A stretch of DNA of 64,000 bases from NCBI RefSeq assembly GCF_014385085.1, contig NZ_JACRTD010000010.1, positions 1 to 64,000 of the forward strand. The letters run 5' to 3'. How positions within the stretch are numbered: position 1 is the first letter of the stretch; every line of letters begins with the position of its first letter. Positions 54,510 to 62,826 of this stretch are shown one piece after another. The position numbers and the translations under genes were made by a program. The notes under the pieces were generated by a model that searched no databases, was not told where the DNA came from, and saw only the letters and a program-made list of their open reading frames with translations. This DNA comes from Youxingia wuxianensis. Lineage in GTDB: Bacteria > Bacillota > Clostridia > Oscillospirales > Ruminococcaceae.

Positions 54510-55430
54510 TTGAAAAAGCTAATAGAAAAGATCATCCAGACAAAAAATCCGACGGTGGTAGGTTTGGATCCGACCCTGGATTACATCCCCCAGTATTTAA
54601 AACAAAAGTACTTTGAAGAGTATGGTTATACTTTGAAAGGCGCGGCGAAAGCGTACTACGCGTTCAATAAAAAAATTATCAACGCTATCTGTGACATTGT
54701 CCCGGCGGTAAAACCGCAATGTGCTTACTATGAAGCTCTGGGCTGGCAGGGAATGAAAACCCTGGCAAAAACTATCCAGTATGCCCGATCCAAGGGAATG
54801 TATGTAATTACCGATGGCAAGCGAAATGATATCGGTTCTACCATGCAGGCTTACGCCACCGCCCATTTGGGACAGATATCTGTCGATGGGGTGCAAACGC
54901 CGGCCTTTGGCGCGGATGCGCTGACAGTAAACGGTTATCTGGGCACCGATGGGATATCACCGCTTCTTTCCGTCATGAATGAGGATCAGGGGATTTTTGT
55001 TTTGGTAAAAACCTCCAACCCTTCCTCCGGAGAGCTGCAGGATCAAAAAATTGGAGAAAACAGCGTATATGCGGTTATGGGAGATATGTGTGAAAAATGG
55101 GGGGAAGGTTCCATTGATCCATATGGTTATTCACAGGTAGGAGCAGTAGTGGGGGCTACCTATCCCCAACAGTTAGGCGAACTGCGAAGACGATTGCCTC
55201 ACACCTTCTTTTTGGTGCCGGGTTATGGGGCCCAGGGCGGCGGAGCGAAGGATGTGGCTGGCGCTTTTGACGAAAATGGGCTGGGAGGCATTGTAAATTC
55301 CTCCCGGGCGATACTCACCGCGTGGAAAAAAGAGGGAAGCGACGGGGTAGACTTCGCAGAGACTGCCCGCCGGGAAGCGCTTCGTATGAAAGAGGATATT
55401 ATTTCGGTAATTGCGCCGATAAAAGGGTAA
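54510..55430 (+). CDS. pyrF: Orotidine-5'-phosphate decarboxylase (type 2)
   Basis: A 306-residue enzyme making UMP from OMP. The longer type 2 form is indicated by length and by VVGLDPTLDYIPQYL at the N-terminus. The catalytic Lys/Asp cluster is ITDGKRNDIGST near 109. The phosphate-binding end is FLVPGYGAQGGGAKDVAGAFDENGLGGIVNSSRAI. The start is TTG, immediately after the pyrC stop codon, with GGAGGAGG upstream. Operon member. Confidence 0.94.
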   Translation: MKKLIEKIIQTKNPTVVGLDPTLDYIPQYLKQKYFEEYGYTLKGAAKAYYAFNKKIINAICDIVPAVKPQCAYYEALGWQGMKTLAKTIQYARSKGMYVITDGKRNDIGSTMQAYATAHLGQISVDGVQTPAFGADALTVNGYLGTDGISPLLSVMNEDQGIFVLVKTSNPSSGELQDQKIGENSVYAVMGDMCEKWGEGSIDPYGYSQVGAVVGATYPQQLGELRRRLPHTFFLVPGYGAQGGGAKDVAGAFDENGLGGIVNSSRAILTAWKKEGSDGVDFAETARREALRMKEDIISVIAPIKG

Positions 55431-55477
55431 TTTACCAGGCAGGCGGAAAACCTGCTTATAGATAGGGAGGCAAGTGT

Positions 55478-56590
55478 ATGCAGATTTTAGAAAACAGCAA
55501 AAAAGCATATCTTCTGCTGGCGGATGGAACGGTGTTTGAGGGGCTTTCAGTAGGGGCCCAGGGCACCACTATAGGAGAAGTGGTGTTTACTACCGGTATG
55601 ACCGGGTATCAGGAGACACTGACCGACCCGAGCTATTACGGGCAGATTGTTACCCAGACTTTTCCGCTGATTGGAAACTATGGGGTCAATCATTTCGATG
55701 GGGAATCGAACAAGTGCTATTTGAAAGGATATATCATCCGGGAATGGTGCGAAGTTCCCAGCAACTTCCGTATGGAAGGGACGATTGCAGAGTTTTTGAA
55801 AGAAAATAATGTGATCGGCATTTATGACATTGACACTCGGGCGCTTACCCGGAAAATTCGGGAATACGGTGTGATGAACGGTATGATCACCGATCAGGAC
55901 GTGTATGCCAATAAACAGACCCTCTTACAAGAGATCAACGCCTTTGAAATTAAAGACGCGATCAGATCGGTTTCTATAGAGCAGCCGGTAAAATACGAAT
56001 GTGAACATCCTGAGTTTGAAGTAGCCTTGTTGGATTATGGTTACAAACGCAATATTCGCCGTTCCCTTTTAATGAGAAACTGTAATGTGACGGCAGTGCC
56101 CTGTACCACGACCGCAGCCCAGCTCAAAGAAATGGGCGTGGACGGGGTGATGCTCTCCAACGGACCAGGAGATCCTCAGGAGGACAAAGATATTATCAAC
56201 AATCTCCAAGAGATTTTGCAGATGGGACTGCCGGTGTTCGGTATCTGCTTAGGCCATCAGCTTACAGCCCTTGCCAGCGGCGGGACGACGCAAAAATTAA
56301 AATATGGCCATCGGGGCGCCAATCAACCGGTAATTGATCTGGAAAGCGGTACCACTTATGTAACCAGCCAAAATCACGGCTATGAGGTAGTGGCTGCTTC
56401 CATTAAACCGGAAATAGGCACGGTCAGCCATATTAATGCCAATGATCGCAGCTGCGAAGGCGTGGAATATAAAAATAAGAATATTTTTACCGTCCAGTTC
56501 CATCCGGAAGCCTGCGGAGGCCCGGCGGATACTGGCTACTTGTTTGATCATTTTATCACTAGGATGCGCTGTATAAAGGAGGGAAAATAG
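55478..56590 (+). CDS. carA: Carbamoyl-phosphate synthase small subunit
   Basis: A 370-residue glutaminase subunit that supplies ammonia to CarB. The N-terminal CPSase_sm_chain domain has TGMTGYQETLTDPSYYGQIV. The class I glutamine amidotransferase domain has the nucleophile Cys in FGICLGHQLTALA (about 249) and the His/Glu pair in TVQFHPEACGGP (about 341-343). RBS GGGAGG precedes the ATG. It is followed after one base by carB. Its place next to pyrF suggests pyrimidine rather than arginine duty. Confidence 0.97.
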   Translation: MQILENSKKAYLLLADGTVFEGLSVGAQGTTIGEVVFTTGMTGYQETLTDPSYYGQIVTQTFPLIGNYGVNHFDGESNKCYLKGYIIREWCEVPSNFRMEGTIAEFLKENNVIGIYDIDTRALTRKIREYGVMNGMITDQDVYANKQTLLQEINAFEIKDAIRSVSIEQPVKYECEHPEFEVALLDYGYKRNIRRSLLMRNCNVTAVPCTTTAAQLKEMGVDGVMLSNGPGDPQEDKDIINNLQEILQMGLPVFGICLGHQLTALASGGTTQKLKYGHRGANQPVIDLESGTTYVTSQNHGYEVVAASIKPEIGTVSHINANDRSCEGVEYKNKNIFTVQFHPEACGGPADTGYLFDHFITRMRCIKEGK

Positions 56591-56591
56591 A

Positions 56592-59500
56592 ATGCCGCTT
56601 CGTGAAGATATAAAAAAAGTATTAGTCATCGGCTCAGGCCCGATTGTTATCGGCCAGGCGGCGGAATTTGATTACGCAGGAACCCAGGCCTGCCGCGCTT
56701 TGCGGGAAGAGGGGCTGGAAGTTGTGCTGATCAACTCCAATCCAGCGACTATCATGACTGACAAAGCAATGGCGGATAAAATCTATATCGAGCCGCTGAC
56801 GCTGGATGTGGTAAAGCGGGTGATTGAAATTGAACGTCCAGACAGCGTGCTTTCCACCCTGGGCGGGCAGACGGGGCTCACTTTGTCAATGCAGCTTGCA
56901 AAAGAGGGCTTTTTAGAAAAAATGGGAGTCAAGCTCCTGGGGGCAAATCCGGAAACTATCGATAAAGCCGAGGATCGTCAGATTTTTAAAGATACTATGG
57001 AAAGCATCGGTCAGCCCTGTATCCCCTCCAAAGTGGTCACGACTGTGGAGGACGCTATGTCCTTTGCCCAAGAGATTGGCTATCCTGTCATTGTACGTCC
57101 GGCCTTTACTTTGGGAGGCAGCGGCGGCGGTATTGCTCAGACGCCCCAGGAACTTCATGAAATTTGCGAGGGCGGATTGCGGCTATCCCCCATTACTCAG
57201 GTGCTGATTGAAAAATGTATTTCCGGCTGGAAGGAAATTGAGTTTGAAGTGATCCGGGACCGCAAGAACAACACCATTACTGTATGCTCCATGGAAAACG
57301 TAGATCCGGTGGGCGTGCATACAGGGGACAGCATCGTTGTGGCGCCGGCAGTTACCCTGGCGGATAAAGAGTATCAAATGCTGCGCACGGCGGCTATTGA
57401 TATTGTAAAGGCCCTGGGAGTGGAGGGCGGATGCAACTGCCAGTTTGCTCTGCGCCCAGATAGCTTTGAATATGCGGTTATCGAGGTAAATCCCCGTGTG
57501 TCCCGTTCTTCGGCTTTGGCCTCCAAGGCTACCGGCTATCCGATTGCCAAGGTGGCCGCCAAAATTGCGATCGGCTATACCTTGGATGAAATTGTAAATG
57601 CGGTGACAGGCAAGACATACGCCTGCTTTGAGCCAACAATCGATTATATCGTGGTGAAATTCCCCAAGTGGCCGTTTGATAAGTTTGTCTACGGAAAACG
57701 AACTTTGGGCACCCAGATGAAAGCGACAGGAGAGGTGATGGCGATTGGCACCTCTTTTGAACAGGCCATGATGAAAGCGGTGCGTTCTATCGAGTTGGGA
57801 CTGGATACTCTCAATGTAAAGAAATTGGAAGAGAAAACCGATGAGCAAATTGTAGAAATGCTCTACAAATGCGACGATGAACGTATCTTTGTGGTATTTG
57901 AGGCGTTAAAGAGGGGCGTTTCCCTGGATACAATTTTTGAAATTACCAAGATCGACCGGTGGTTCACCGGAAAACTGAAAAATCTGGTGGATTTGCAGAA
58001 CTATCTTCAGGAAGGTAACTTGGACAGCCACAAATATAATATAGCGAAAAAATATGGTTTTCTGGATAAGACCATCCAGCGGCTCAGCGGCTGTGAGGTT
58101 ACCCAGGAGATGAAACGGTATGCTTCCTTTAAAATGGTAGATACCTGCGCCGCAGAATTTTCCGCTGAGACGCCGTACTTCTATTCCACTTTTGATCAGG
58201 AGAATGAGGCGGCCCAGTTTATCCAGCACCATAACTCCGGGAAAAAGAAGGTGCTGGTAATCGGGTCCGGACCTATCCGTATCGGACAGGGAATTGAGTT
58301 TGATTACTGTTCAGTACATTGTGTGTGGGCGCTGAAAGAAGAAGGGTATGAAGCGATCATCGCAAACAACAATCCGGAAACGGTTTCCACCGACTTTGAC
58401 ACCTCCGACCGGCTGTATTTTGATCCGCTGACCCCAGAGGATGTGGACAGTATCCTGGAAACGGAAAAACCCTGGGGCGTAGTGGTACAGTTTGGCGGAC
58501 AGACGGCCATTAAGCTGACAAAACATTTGATGGAAAAAGGGGTTAATATCCTGGGGACCAGCGCCGACAGCATTGACGCGGCGGAGGATAGGGAACGGTT
58601 TGACCAGCTGCTGGAAAAGTGCAATATTCCTCGTCCGGCGGGACATACGGTGTTTACTTCTGACGAAGCTCTGAAGGCTGCCAACGACTTAGGTTATCCT
58701 GTGCTTTTGCGTCCTTCCTATGTGTTGGGCGGGCAGAATATGATTATCGCCTACAATGACGCAGACGTGGTGGAGTATATGAATATCATTACTTCCCATA
58801 TGATTGAAAATCCGGTGCTGATCGATAAATATATGATGGGCAAAGAGATCGAAGTGGACGCTATCTGCGACGGATATGATTATCTTATTCCGGGTATTAT
58901 GGAGCATATTGAACGAGCCGGCGTCCATTCCGGAGACAGTATTTCTGTCTATCCTGCCCAGACCCTTTCTCAGAAGATGAAGGCCGCTTTGATTGATTAT
59001 ACCGGCCGCCTTGCAAGGGAACTAAAAGTAGTCGGCTTGGTAAATATCCAGTATGTCATTTATAACGATCAGGTATATGTCATAGAGGTAAACCCTCGTT
59101 CTTCCCGTACGGTACCGTATATCAGCAAGGTTACCGGAGTTCCTATGGTGGATATTGCCACCAAAATCATGCTGGGCTATAAACTGGCAGATATGGGGTA
59201 TGGTTCCGGATTATATCCGGAAGGGGATTATGTAGCGGTGAAAGTTCCTGTGTTCAGCTTTGAGAAGCTCCATGATGTGGATACTGCTTTGGGGCCGGAA
59301 ATGAAATCTACCGGTGAAGTTTTGGGCATCGCCAAAACGTTCGAGGACGCGCTGCTCAAAGGACTGGTGTCTGCCGGATATAAGATGAAGAAGGACGGCG
59401 GCGTACTGATTACAGTGAAAAACTCCGATCAGATTGAGGCCATCCCCTTAGCGGAAAAATTTGAAAAGATGGGATTTACTTTGTACGCCACCCCAGGCAC

Positions 59501-59789
59501 CGCTCTGGTGCTTAATCAGCATATGATCGCGACCAACTCGGTGCGTAAGCTGGGCTTTCCGCCGCCGAATATTTACGATCTGTTTGAATCAGGAAAAGTG
59601 GATTATGTAATCTCCACTTCCGCCAAAGGAAGAATGCCCGCCCGCCATTCAGTGCAGATGCGGCGTAAGGCGGTGGAGTTGGCTATTCCTACTCTCACTT
59701 CCTTGGATACTGCTAACGCCCTGGCAAATTGTTTGATGATGGAACGGACCATCGATGACGTGGAACTGGTGGACATCGTCCATATATAG
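56592..59789 (+). CDS. carB: Carbamoyl-phosphate synthase large subunit
   Basis: A 1065-residue enzyme using bicarbonate, ammonia and two ATP. It has two homologous halves, each with a pre-ATP-grasp domain (VLVIGSGPIVIGQAAEFDYAG and VLVIGSGPIRIGQGIEFDYC) and an ATP-grasp domain, then the C-terminal MGS-like allosteric domain (about 940-1065, GFTLYATPGTALVLNQHMIATN). Length is normal. It is the last gene before a strong terminator. pyrB, pyrD, pyrK and pyrE are not in this operon. Confidence 0.97.
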   Translation: MPLREDIKKVLVIGSGPIVIGQAAEFDYAGTQACRALREEGLEVVLINSNPATIMTDKAMADKIYIEPLTLDVVKRVIEIERPDSVLSTLGGQTGLTLSMQLAKEGFLEKMGVKLLGANPETIDKAEDRQIFKDTMESIGQPCIPSKVVTTVEDAMSFAQEIGYPVIVRPAFTLGGSGGGIAQTPQELHEICEGGLRLSPITQVLIEKCISGWKEIEFEVIRDRKNNTITVCSMENVDPVGVHTGDSIVVAPAVTLADKEYQMLRTAAIDIVKALGVEGGCNCQFALRPDSFEYAVIEVNPRVSRSSALASKATGYPIAKVAAKIAIGYTLDEIVNAVTGKTYACFEPTIDYIVVKFPKWPFDKFVYGKRTLGTQMKATGEVMAIGTSFEQAMMKAVRSIELGLDTLNVKKLEEKTDEQIVEMLYKCDDERIFVVFEALKRGVSLDTIFEITKIDRWFTGKLKNLVDLQNYLQEGNLDSHKYNIAKKYGFLDKTIQRLSGCEVTQEMKRYASFKMVDTCAAEFSAETPYFYSTFDQENEAAQFIQHHNSGKKKVLVIGSGPIRIGQGIEFDYCSVHCVWALKEEGYEAIIANNNPETVSTDFDTSDRLYFDPLTPEDVDSILETEKPWGVVVQFGGQTAIKLTKHLMEKGVNILGTSADSIDAAEDRERFDQLLEKCNIPRPAGHTVFTSDEALKAANDLGYPVLLRPSYVLGGQNMIIAYNDADVVEYMNIITSHMIENPVLIDKYMMGKEIEVDAICDGYDYLIPGIMEHIERAGVHSGDSISVYPAQTLSQKMKAALIDYTGRLARELKVVGLVNIQYVIYNDQVYVIEVNPRSSRTVPYISKVTGVPMVDIATKIMLGYKLADMGYGSGLYPEGDYVAVKVPVFSFEKLHDVDTALGPEMKSTGEVLGIAKTFEDALLKGLVSAGYKMKKDGGVLITVKNSDQIEAIPLAEKFEKMGFTLYATPGTALVLNQHMIATNSVRKLGFPPPNIYDLFESGKVDYVISTSAKGRMPARHSVQMRRKAVELAIPTLTSLDTANALANCLMMERTIDDVELVDIVHI

Positions 59790-59833
59790 AACGCTTTTTT
59801 GGCACCTTTTTATAAAGGAATCAAAATGTTCTT

Positions 59834-59873
59834 AAAAAATCCCGGAAGGATTTTTGGCCTTCCGGGATTTTTT
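59834..59873 (+). terminator. Terminator of the pyr/car operon
   Basis: AAAAAATCCCGGAAGG / CCTTCCGGGATTTTTT with an 8-base loop; a 16-bp perfect stem. Confidence 0.92.
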
Positions 59874-59881
59874 CGAGAAAG

Positions 59882-60043
59882 TTACTGGCGGAAATCCTCC
59901 AGAGGAAAAAAATTTCCATGCAAAACGGCTAACAGATGCAGATAGTCGGACAGGATTCCCTCTATCGGAACTCCTGTCCTTTGGGAAAGCTCTTCATACA
60001 AAGGCAGGTCGGTTTCCTGTAAAGCGACAGTGAAAGTTCTCAT
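59882..60043 (-). CDS. Very small protein, possibly ribbon-helix-helix-like
   Basis: A 53-residue frame, ATG 60041-60043 to TAA at 59882-59884. GGAGGG lies four bases before the ATG, and a near-consensus promoter (TTGACG, 17 bases, TATAAT) drives it at 60091-60119. The sequence begins RTFTVALQETDLPLYEELSQRTG, then PIEGILSDYLHLLAVLHG: one strand and two helices, the layout of an MetJ/Arc-type fold, but the match is weak. It is divergent from an evident ribbon-helix-helix gene. Function unknown; a regulator or antitoxin is possible. Confidence 0.5.
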   Translation of the reverse strand: MRTFTVALQETDLPLYEELSQRTGVPIEGILSDYLHLLAVLHGNFFPLEDFRQ

Positions 60044-60090
60044 AAGCCCTCCAAAAATATTGAGTCAAAAATGCGTCAATTTTATTTCTC

Positions 60091-60119
60091 ATTATAATAG
60101 GGCGCTATAATGTCGTCAA
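60091..60119 (-). promoter_or_regulatory. Promoter and repeated GTCAA motifs between the two small genes
   Basis: Minus strand TTGACG, 17 bases, TATAAT. Repeats GTCAA or GTCAT occur in the 100-base gap at 60064, 60075, 60115 and 60137, two of them as GCGTCAAT or TCGTCAAT. TATAAT also occurs on the plus strand at 60093 and 60106. These could be half-sites for a ribbon-helix-helix repressor. Confidence 0.55.
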
Positions 60120-60142
60120 TACTTAGTTAGGAGGGCGTCATT

Positions 60143-60322
60143 ATGAAGGATAATCTTTCGCGATATACCCTGCGAATTGGCAAACCAATATTGGATAAGC
60201 TGGAATATATAGCCAAATACGAAGGCAGAAGCAAAAATAAGGAGATTGAAAGACTGATTAAACGGCATATCGAACAGTTTGAAAAAGAACATGGTCCCAT
60301 CGACTTAGAACCATCCACCTAA
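60143..60322 (+). CDS. Small Arc/MetJ-type ribbon-helix-helix DNA-binding protein
   Basis: A 59-residue protein, ATG 60143 to TAA 60322, behind AGGAGG at eight bases. The sequence YTLRIGKPILDKLEYIAKYEGRSKNKEIERLIKRHIEQFEKEH is a clear Arc-like domain: strand (TLRI), helix (PILDKLEYIAKYEG), the RSKNKEIE turn that contacts DNA phosphates, and a second helix. Such proteins are dimeric repressors, often autoregulated or antitoxins. No toxin is adjacent. It has its own terminator. Confidence 0.75.
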   Translation: MKDNLSRYTLRIGKPILDKLEYIAKYEGRSKNKEIERLIKRHIEQFEKEHGPIDLEPST

Positions 60323-60323
60323 T

Positions 60324-60363
60324 AAATCCCCGGCAGAGTTCTTTGGACTCTGCCAGGGATTTT
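60324..60363 (+). terminator. Terminator of the ribbon-helix-helix gene
   Basis: ATCCC-C-GGCAGAGT / ACTCTGCC-A-GGGAT, then TTTT. Confidence 0.8.
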
Positions 60364-60394
60364 GAAAAGTTTTTTGGACTTTTTTATAAGGGAC

Positions 60395-61750
60395 TTAGAG
60401 TTTAAACTCCTTTTGTGTATCAGCCAGAGCAGCGTCCATACGGGAAATTACCTGATCCATTTCTTCTTTGGTAATCACAGCCGCGGGTTCGAAACGCACA
60501 CATTTCGCGTTAACAAGGGTGCCGGCGGTGAGTACGCCTCGGGAGAACATCCCTTTTGCCACGCTGTAACCAACATCGCTGGTGCAGAATTCTACCGCCA
60601 GCATAAGCCCCACACCACGGACGTCGTGGATGACAGTAGGATATTTTTTTCTAAGCTGCTCCAGACCGGATTTCAGATATACACCTTTTTCACGGCACTG
60701 GCCGGGAACGTCATGCTCCAACATATATTTAATTGTGGCCAAAGCCGCCGAACAGCAGATAGGATTTCCGCCGAAGGTGGGAGACCCCAGCAGCCACGGA
60801 TTATCCACCAGCTCCTGATTCCACATAGACGGTTTACAGATGATACCGGTGATAGGCATAATACCGCCTCCGAAGGCCTTGCCGTAAGTCATAATATCCG
60901 GGGTAACGCCTTCCGCTTCGCACCGCCACATCGTACCGGTGCGTCCCATGCCGCATTGGATCTCATCGAAAATAAGGGCTACGCCGGTTTCGTCACAGAT
61001 TTTGCGCACCTGAGCCAGATACCCTTCTGGGGGGACAATTACGCCAGCCTCTCCCTGGATAGGTTCCAGGATTACGGCGGCGACTTTTTCGCCAACCGCC
61101 TGCAGATTATGGATGGCTTTGTACACGTCCTGCGCGCAGCCGTATTCTACATGCTGTACCTGCTGTACCATAGGGGTGTATGGAACACGATAGGTGCTTT
61201 TGCCTCCCATGGAAATAGCCCCCATGGATTTCCCATGAAACGCGCCTACGGTAGAGATGTACCATCTTCCACCGGTGGCGATACGAGCCAGCTTCAGCGC
61301 CATTTCTACTGCTTCAGCGCCGCCGTTGGTAAAGAAACAATACTTCAGTTCGCCGGGGGTAATATCTGCCACAGCTTTCGCAAGATAACCCCGCAGAGGA
61401 TCCAATAACTCTTGGGAATGAAGAGCTTGGTGTTCTAACTGGGCTTTCACCGTATCCATAATTTCTGGATTGCGGTGTCCGCAAGTATAAATTCCAAAGC
61501 CGCCCAGGCAATCGATAAACTCTTCCCCATACAGGCCAGTGCAAACAGAGTCATGATCAGACCACTCTACTACTGCTGCATTGGTGGAAACAGATTTGCG
61601 GTATTTCAGCCAGCCGGGACTGACATAGTTATCAAAGTAGTCCAGGGTATCCTGAGTGATCGTCTTTTTTTCTTTGTCGGTCAGGCGTTCGCTATGGATA
61701 TAGCCTAATACCTTATCCAATTCGTTTATGATCGTTTTTTTGTTCTCCAT
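60395..61750 (-). CDS. patA: Putrescine aminotransferase
   Basis: A 451-residue class III PLP aminotransferase, resembling YgjG/PatA: the N-terminus MENKKTIINELDKVLGYIHSERLTDKEKKTITQDTLDYFDNYVSPGW-like is diagnostic. The PLP-binding region has GAEAVEMALKLAR, FDEIQCGMGRTG with the cofactor Asp, and the Schiff-base Lys in TYGKAFGGGIMP. It converts putrescine to 4-aminobutanal with 2-oxoglutarate, in polyamine catabolism. Start ATG 61750 follows AAAGGATG. Its leader holds a terminator-like hairpin at 61784-61829, so expression is likely attenuated. The GAF-LuxR regulator is divergent and may control it. Confidence 0.92.
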   Translation of the reverse strand: MENKKTIINELDKVLGYIHSERLTDKEKKTITQDTLDYFDNYVSPGWLKYRKSVSTNAAVVEWSDHDSVCTGLYGEEFIDCLGGFGIYTCGHRNPEIMDTVKAQLEHQALHSQELLDPLRGYLAKAVADITPGELKYCFFTNGGAEAVEMALKLARIATGGRWYISTVGAFHGKSMGAISMGGKSTYRVPYTPMVQQVQHVEYGCAQDVYKAIHNLQAVGEKVAAVILEPIQGEAGVIVPPEGYLAQVRKICDETGVALIFDEIQCGMGRTGTMWRCEAEGVTPDIMTYGKAFGGGIMPITGIICKPSMWNQELVDNPWLLGSPTFGGNPICCSAALATIKYMLEHDVPGQCREKGVYLKSGLEQLRKKYPTVIHDVRGVGLMLAVEFCTSDVGYSVAKGMFSRGVLTAGTLVNAKCVRFEPAAVITKEEMDQVISRMDAALADTQKEFKL

Positions 61751-61783
61751 CAAAATCATCCTTTCCACATTTGCGCATAAAAC

Positions 61784-61829
61784 AAAAAATGACGTAATCT
61801 GCCTATCGAAGGATCGCAGATACGTCATT
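61784..61829 (-). terminator. Terminator-like hairpin in the patA leader
   Basis: On the minus strand AATGACGTATCTGC and GCAGATTACGTCATT form a 14-bp stem with one bulged base and a 13-base loop, followed by TTTTTTGTTTT. It lies about 36 bases downstream of the predicted start of transcription and 34 before the patA ATG, so it would stop most transcripts unless an antiterminator acts. Confidence 0.65.
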
Positions 61830-61871
61830 GTATACATTGTTATGCAATATTCAGTTTTATCTCTAGATCAA

Positions 61872-61900
61872 ATTATATTCGGTTTGAATATTAATTTCAA
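61872..61900 (-). promoter_or_regulatory. Promoter of patA
   Basis: Minus strand TTGAAA, 17 bases, TATAAT. Leader about 115 bases with the hairpin inside it. The remainder of the 301-base gap up to the LuxR gene is A/T-rich; I see no clear plus-strand promoter. Confidence 0.65.
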
Positions 61901-62051
61901 TGACTTATTAAGAGTGTTTTTATGGTTAAAAAGAAGAATAAATAATTAAAAATATGTAAAAATTACTTATTTTTAGGTAAATATTTTATATATACATAAA
62001 GATCAAATTATGCTAAAAATATATAAAAGGATAGCTGGGGAGGGGTATCGT

Positions 62052-62798
62052 ATGCAAAACAATGAGTTTTTACTGATCAATAATATTATTTATCAGATAT
62101 ACAGTATTTCGGATTTTAATAGCATGCGGGCTGCGGTCCTTGGCTTATTGCGATTATTAGTACCCAATACCGCCGCCAGCATTCTGGTGGCGGACTGCAG
62201 GGGAGAAGAAAAACTGCTTTGCGACCCGGTGTGCGTCCCTCAGGAGTTTTTCGGCGCGGAAACTAGCTATTTTTCCCTTGAAGAAAAGGACTATACCCGG
62301 TGGATGATGCTCAGCGGCAGCTGCATGTTGGTGAGAGATACGGATTTGATGCCGGAGGAGCAGAGAATAAAAACCGAATTATATCAAAAATGGTATGCGC
62401 CTTGGGGCGTTCACTATTCTCTGCAGTTAAGTATTGTATATGAAGGACGGTTTTTAGGAGTGCTTTCCCTTTATCGTTCCAAAGAAGAAGGAGATTTCAC
62501 GGACAACGAGATGTTTTTTTTGAAAGGGCTCAGCGACCATCTGAACTTGCGGTTTGGACGGCACTTTGCCAGCCAGGAAGAAGAGAAATTTCCACAGCAG
62601 AAACTCTCTTCACTTTCCCGGGAACACCAGCTTACCCGCCGGGAAAGTGAAGTGCTGGCTCGGGTGCTGCAAGGACTTGATAACGGGCAGATTGCCCAGG
62701 AGATGTGCATCAGTGTATTTACGGTGAAAAAGTATCTTCAAAACCTGTATCAGAAAATGGAGGTTTCCGGACGATGGGAATTGTTCCGGCTAAAATAA
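62052..62798 (+). CDS. LuxR-family regulator with GAF-like sensor domain
   Basis: A 248-residue regulator. The N-terminal domain (about 1-170) reads as GAF-like: FNSMRAAVLGLLRLLVPNTAASILVADCRGEEKLL and SLQLSIVYEGRFLGVLSLYRSKEEGDFTDNEMFFLKGLSDHL. The LuxR helix-turn-helix covers about 190-245 (LTRRESEVLARVLQGLDNGQIAQEMCISVFTVKKYLQNLYQKM). Start ATG 62052 is behind GGGGAGGGG; the longer frame adds 14 codons. It is divergent from patA and is a candidate to regulate it; this is inference from position. Confidence 0.85.
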   Translation: MQNNEFLLINNIIYQIYSISDFNSMRAAVLGLLRLLVPNTAASILVADCRGEEKLLCDPVCVPQEFFGAETSYFSLEEKDYTRWMMLSGSCMLVRDTDLMPEEQRIKTELYQKWYAPWGVHYSLQLSIVYEGRFLGVLSLYRSKEEGDFTDNEMFFLKGLSDHLNLRFGRHFASQEEEKFPQQKLSSLSREHQLTRRESEVLARVLQGLDNGQIAQEMCISVFTVKKYLQNLYQKMEVSGRWELFRLK

Positions 62799-62826
62799 AA
62801 AGCCATCGGGTAACCGATGGCTTTTT
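62797..62826. terminator. Bidirectional terminator
   Basis: AAAAAGCCATCGG-GTAA-CCGATGGCTTTTT. It overlaps the LuxR stop and touches the tmcAL stop. Confidence 0.9.

Noticed and set aside
60362-61408. 348-residue frame antisense to patA
   Set aside because: Shadow of the patA frame; low-complexity composition and no RBS.
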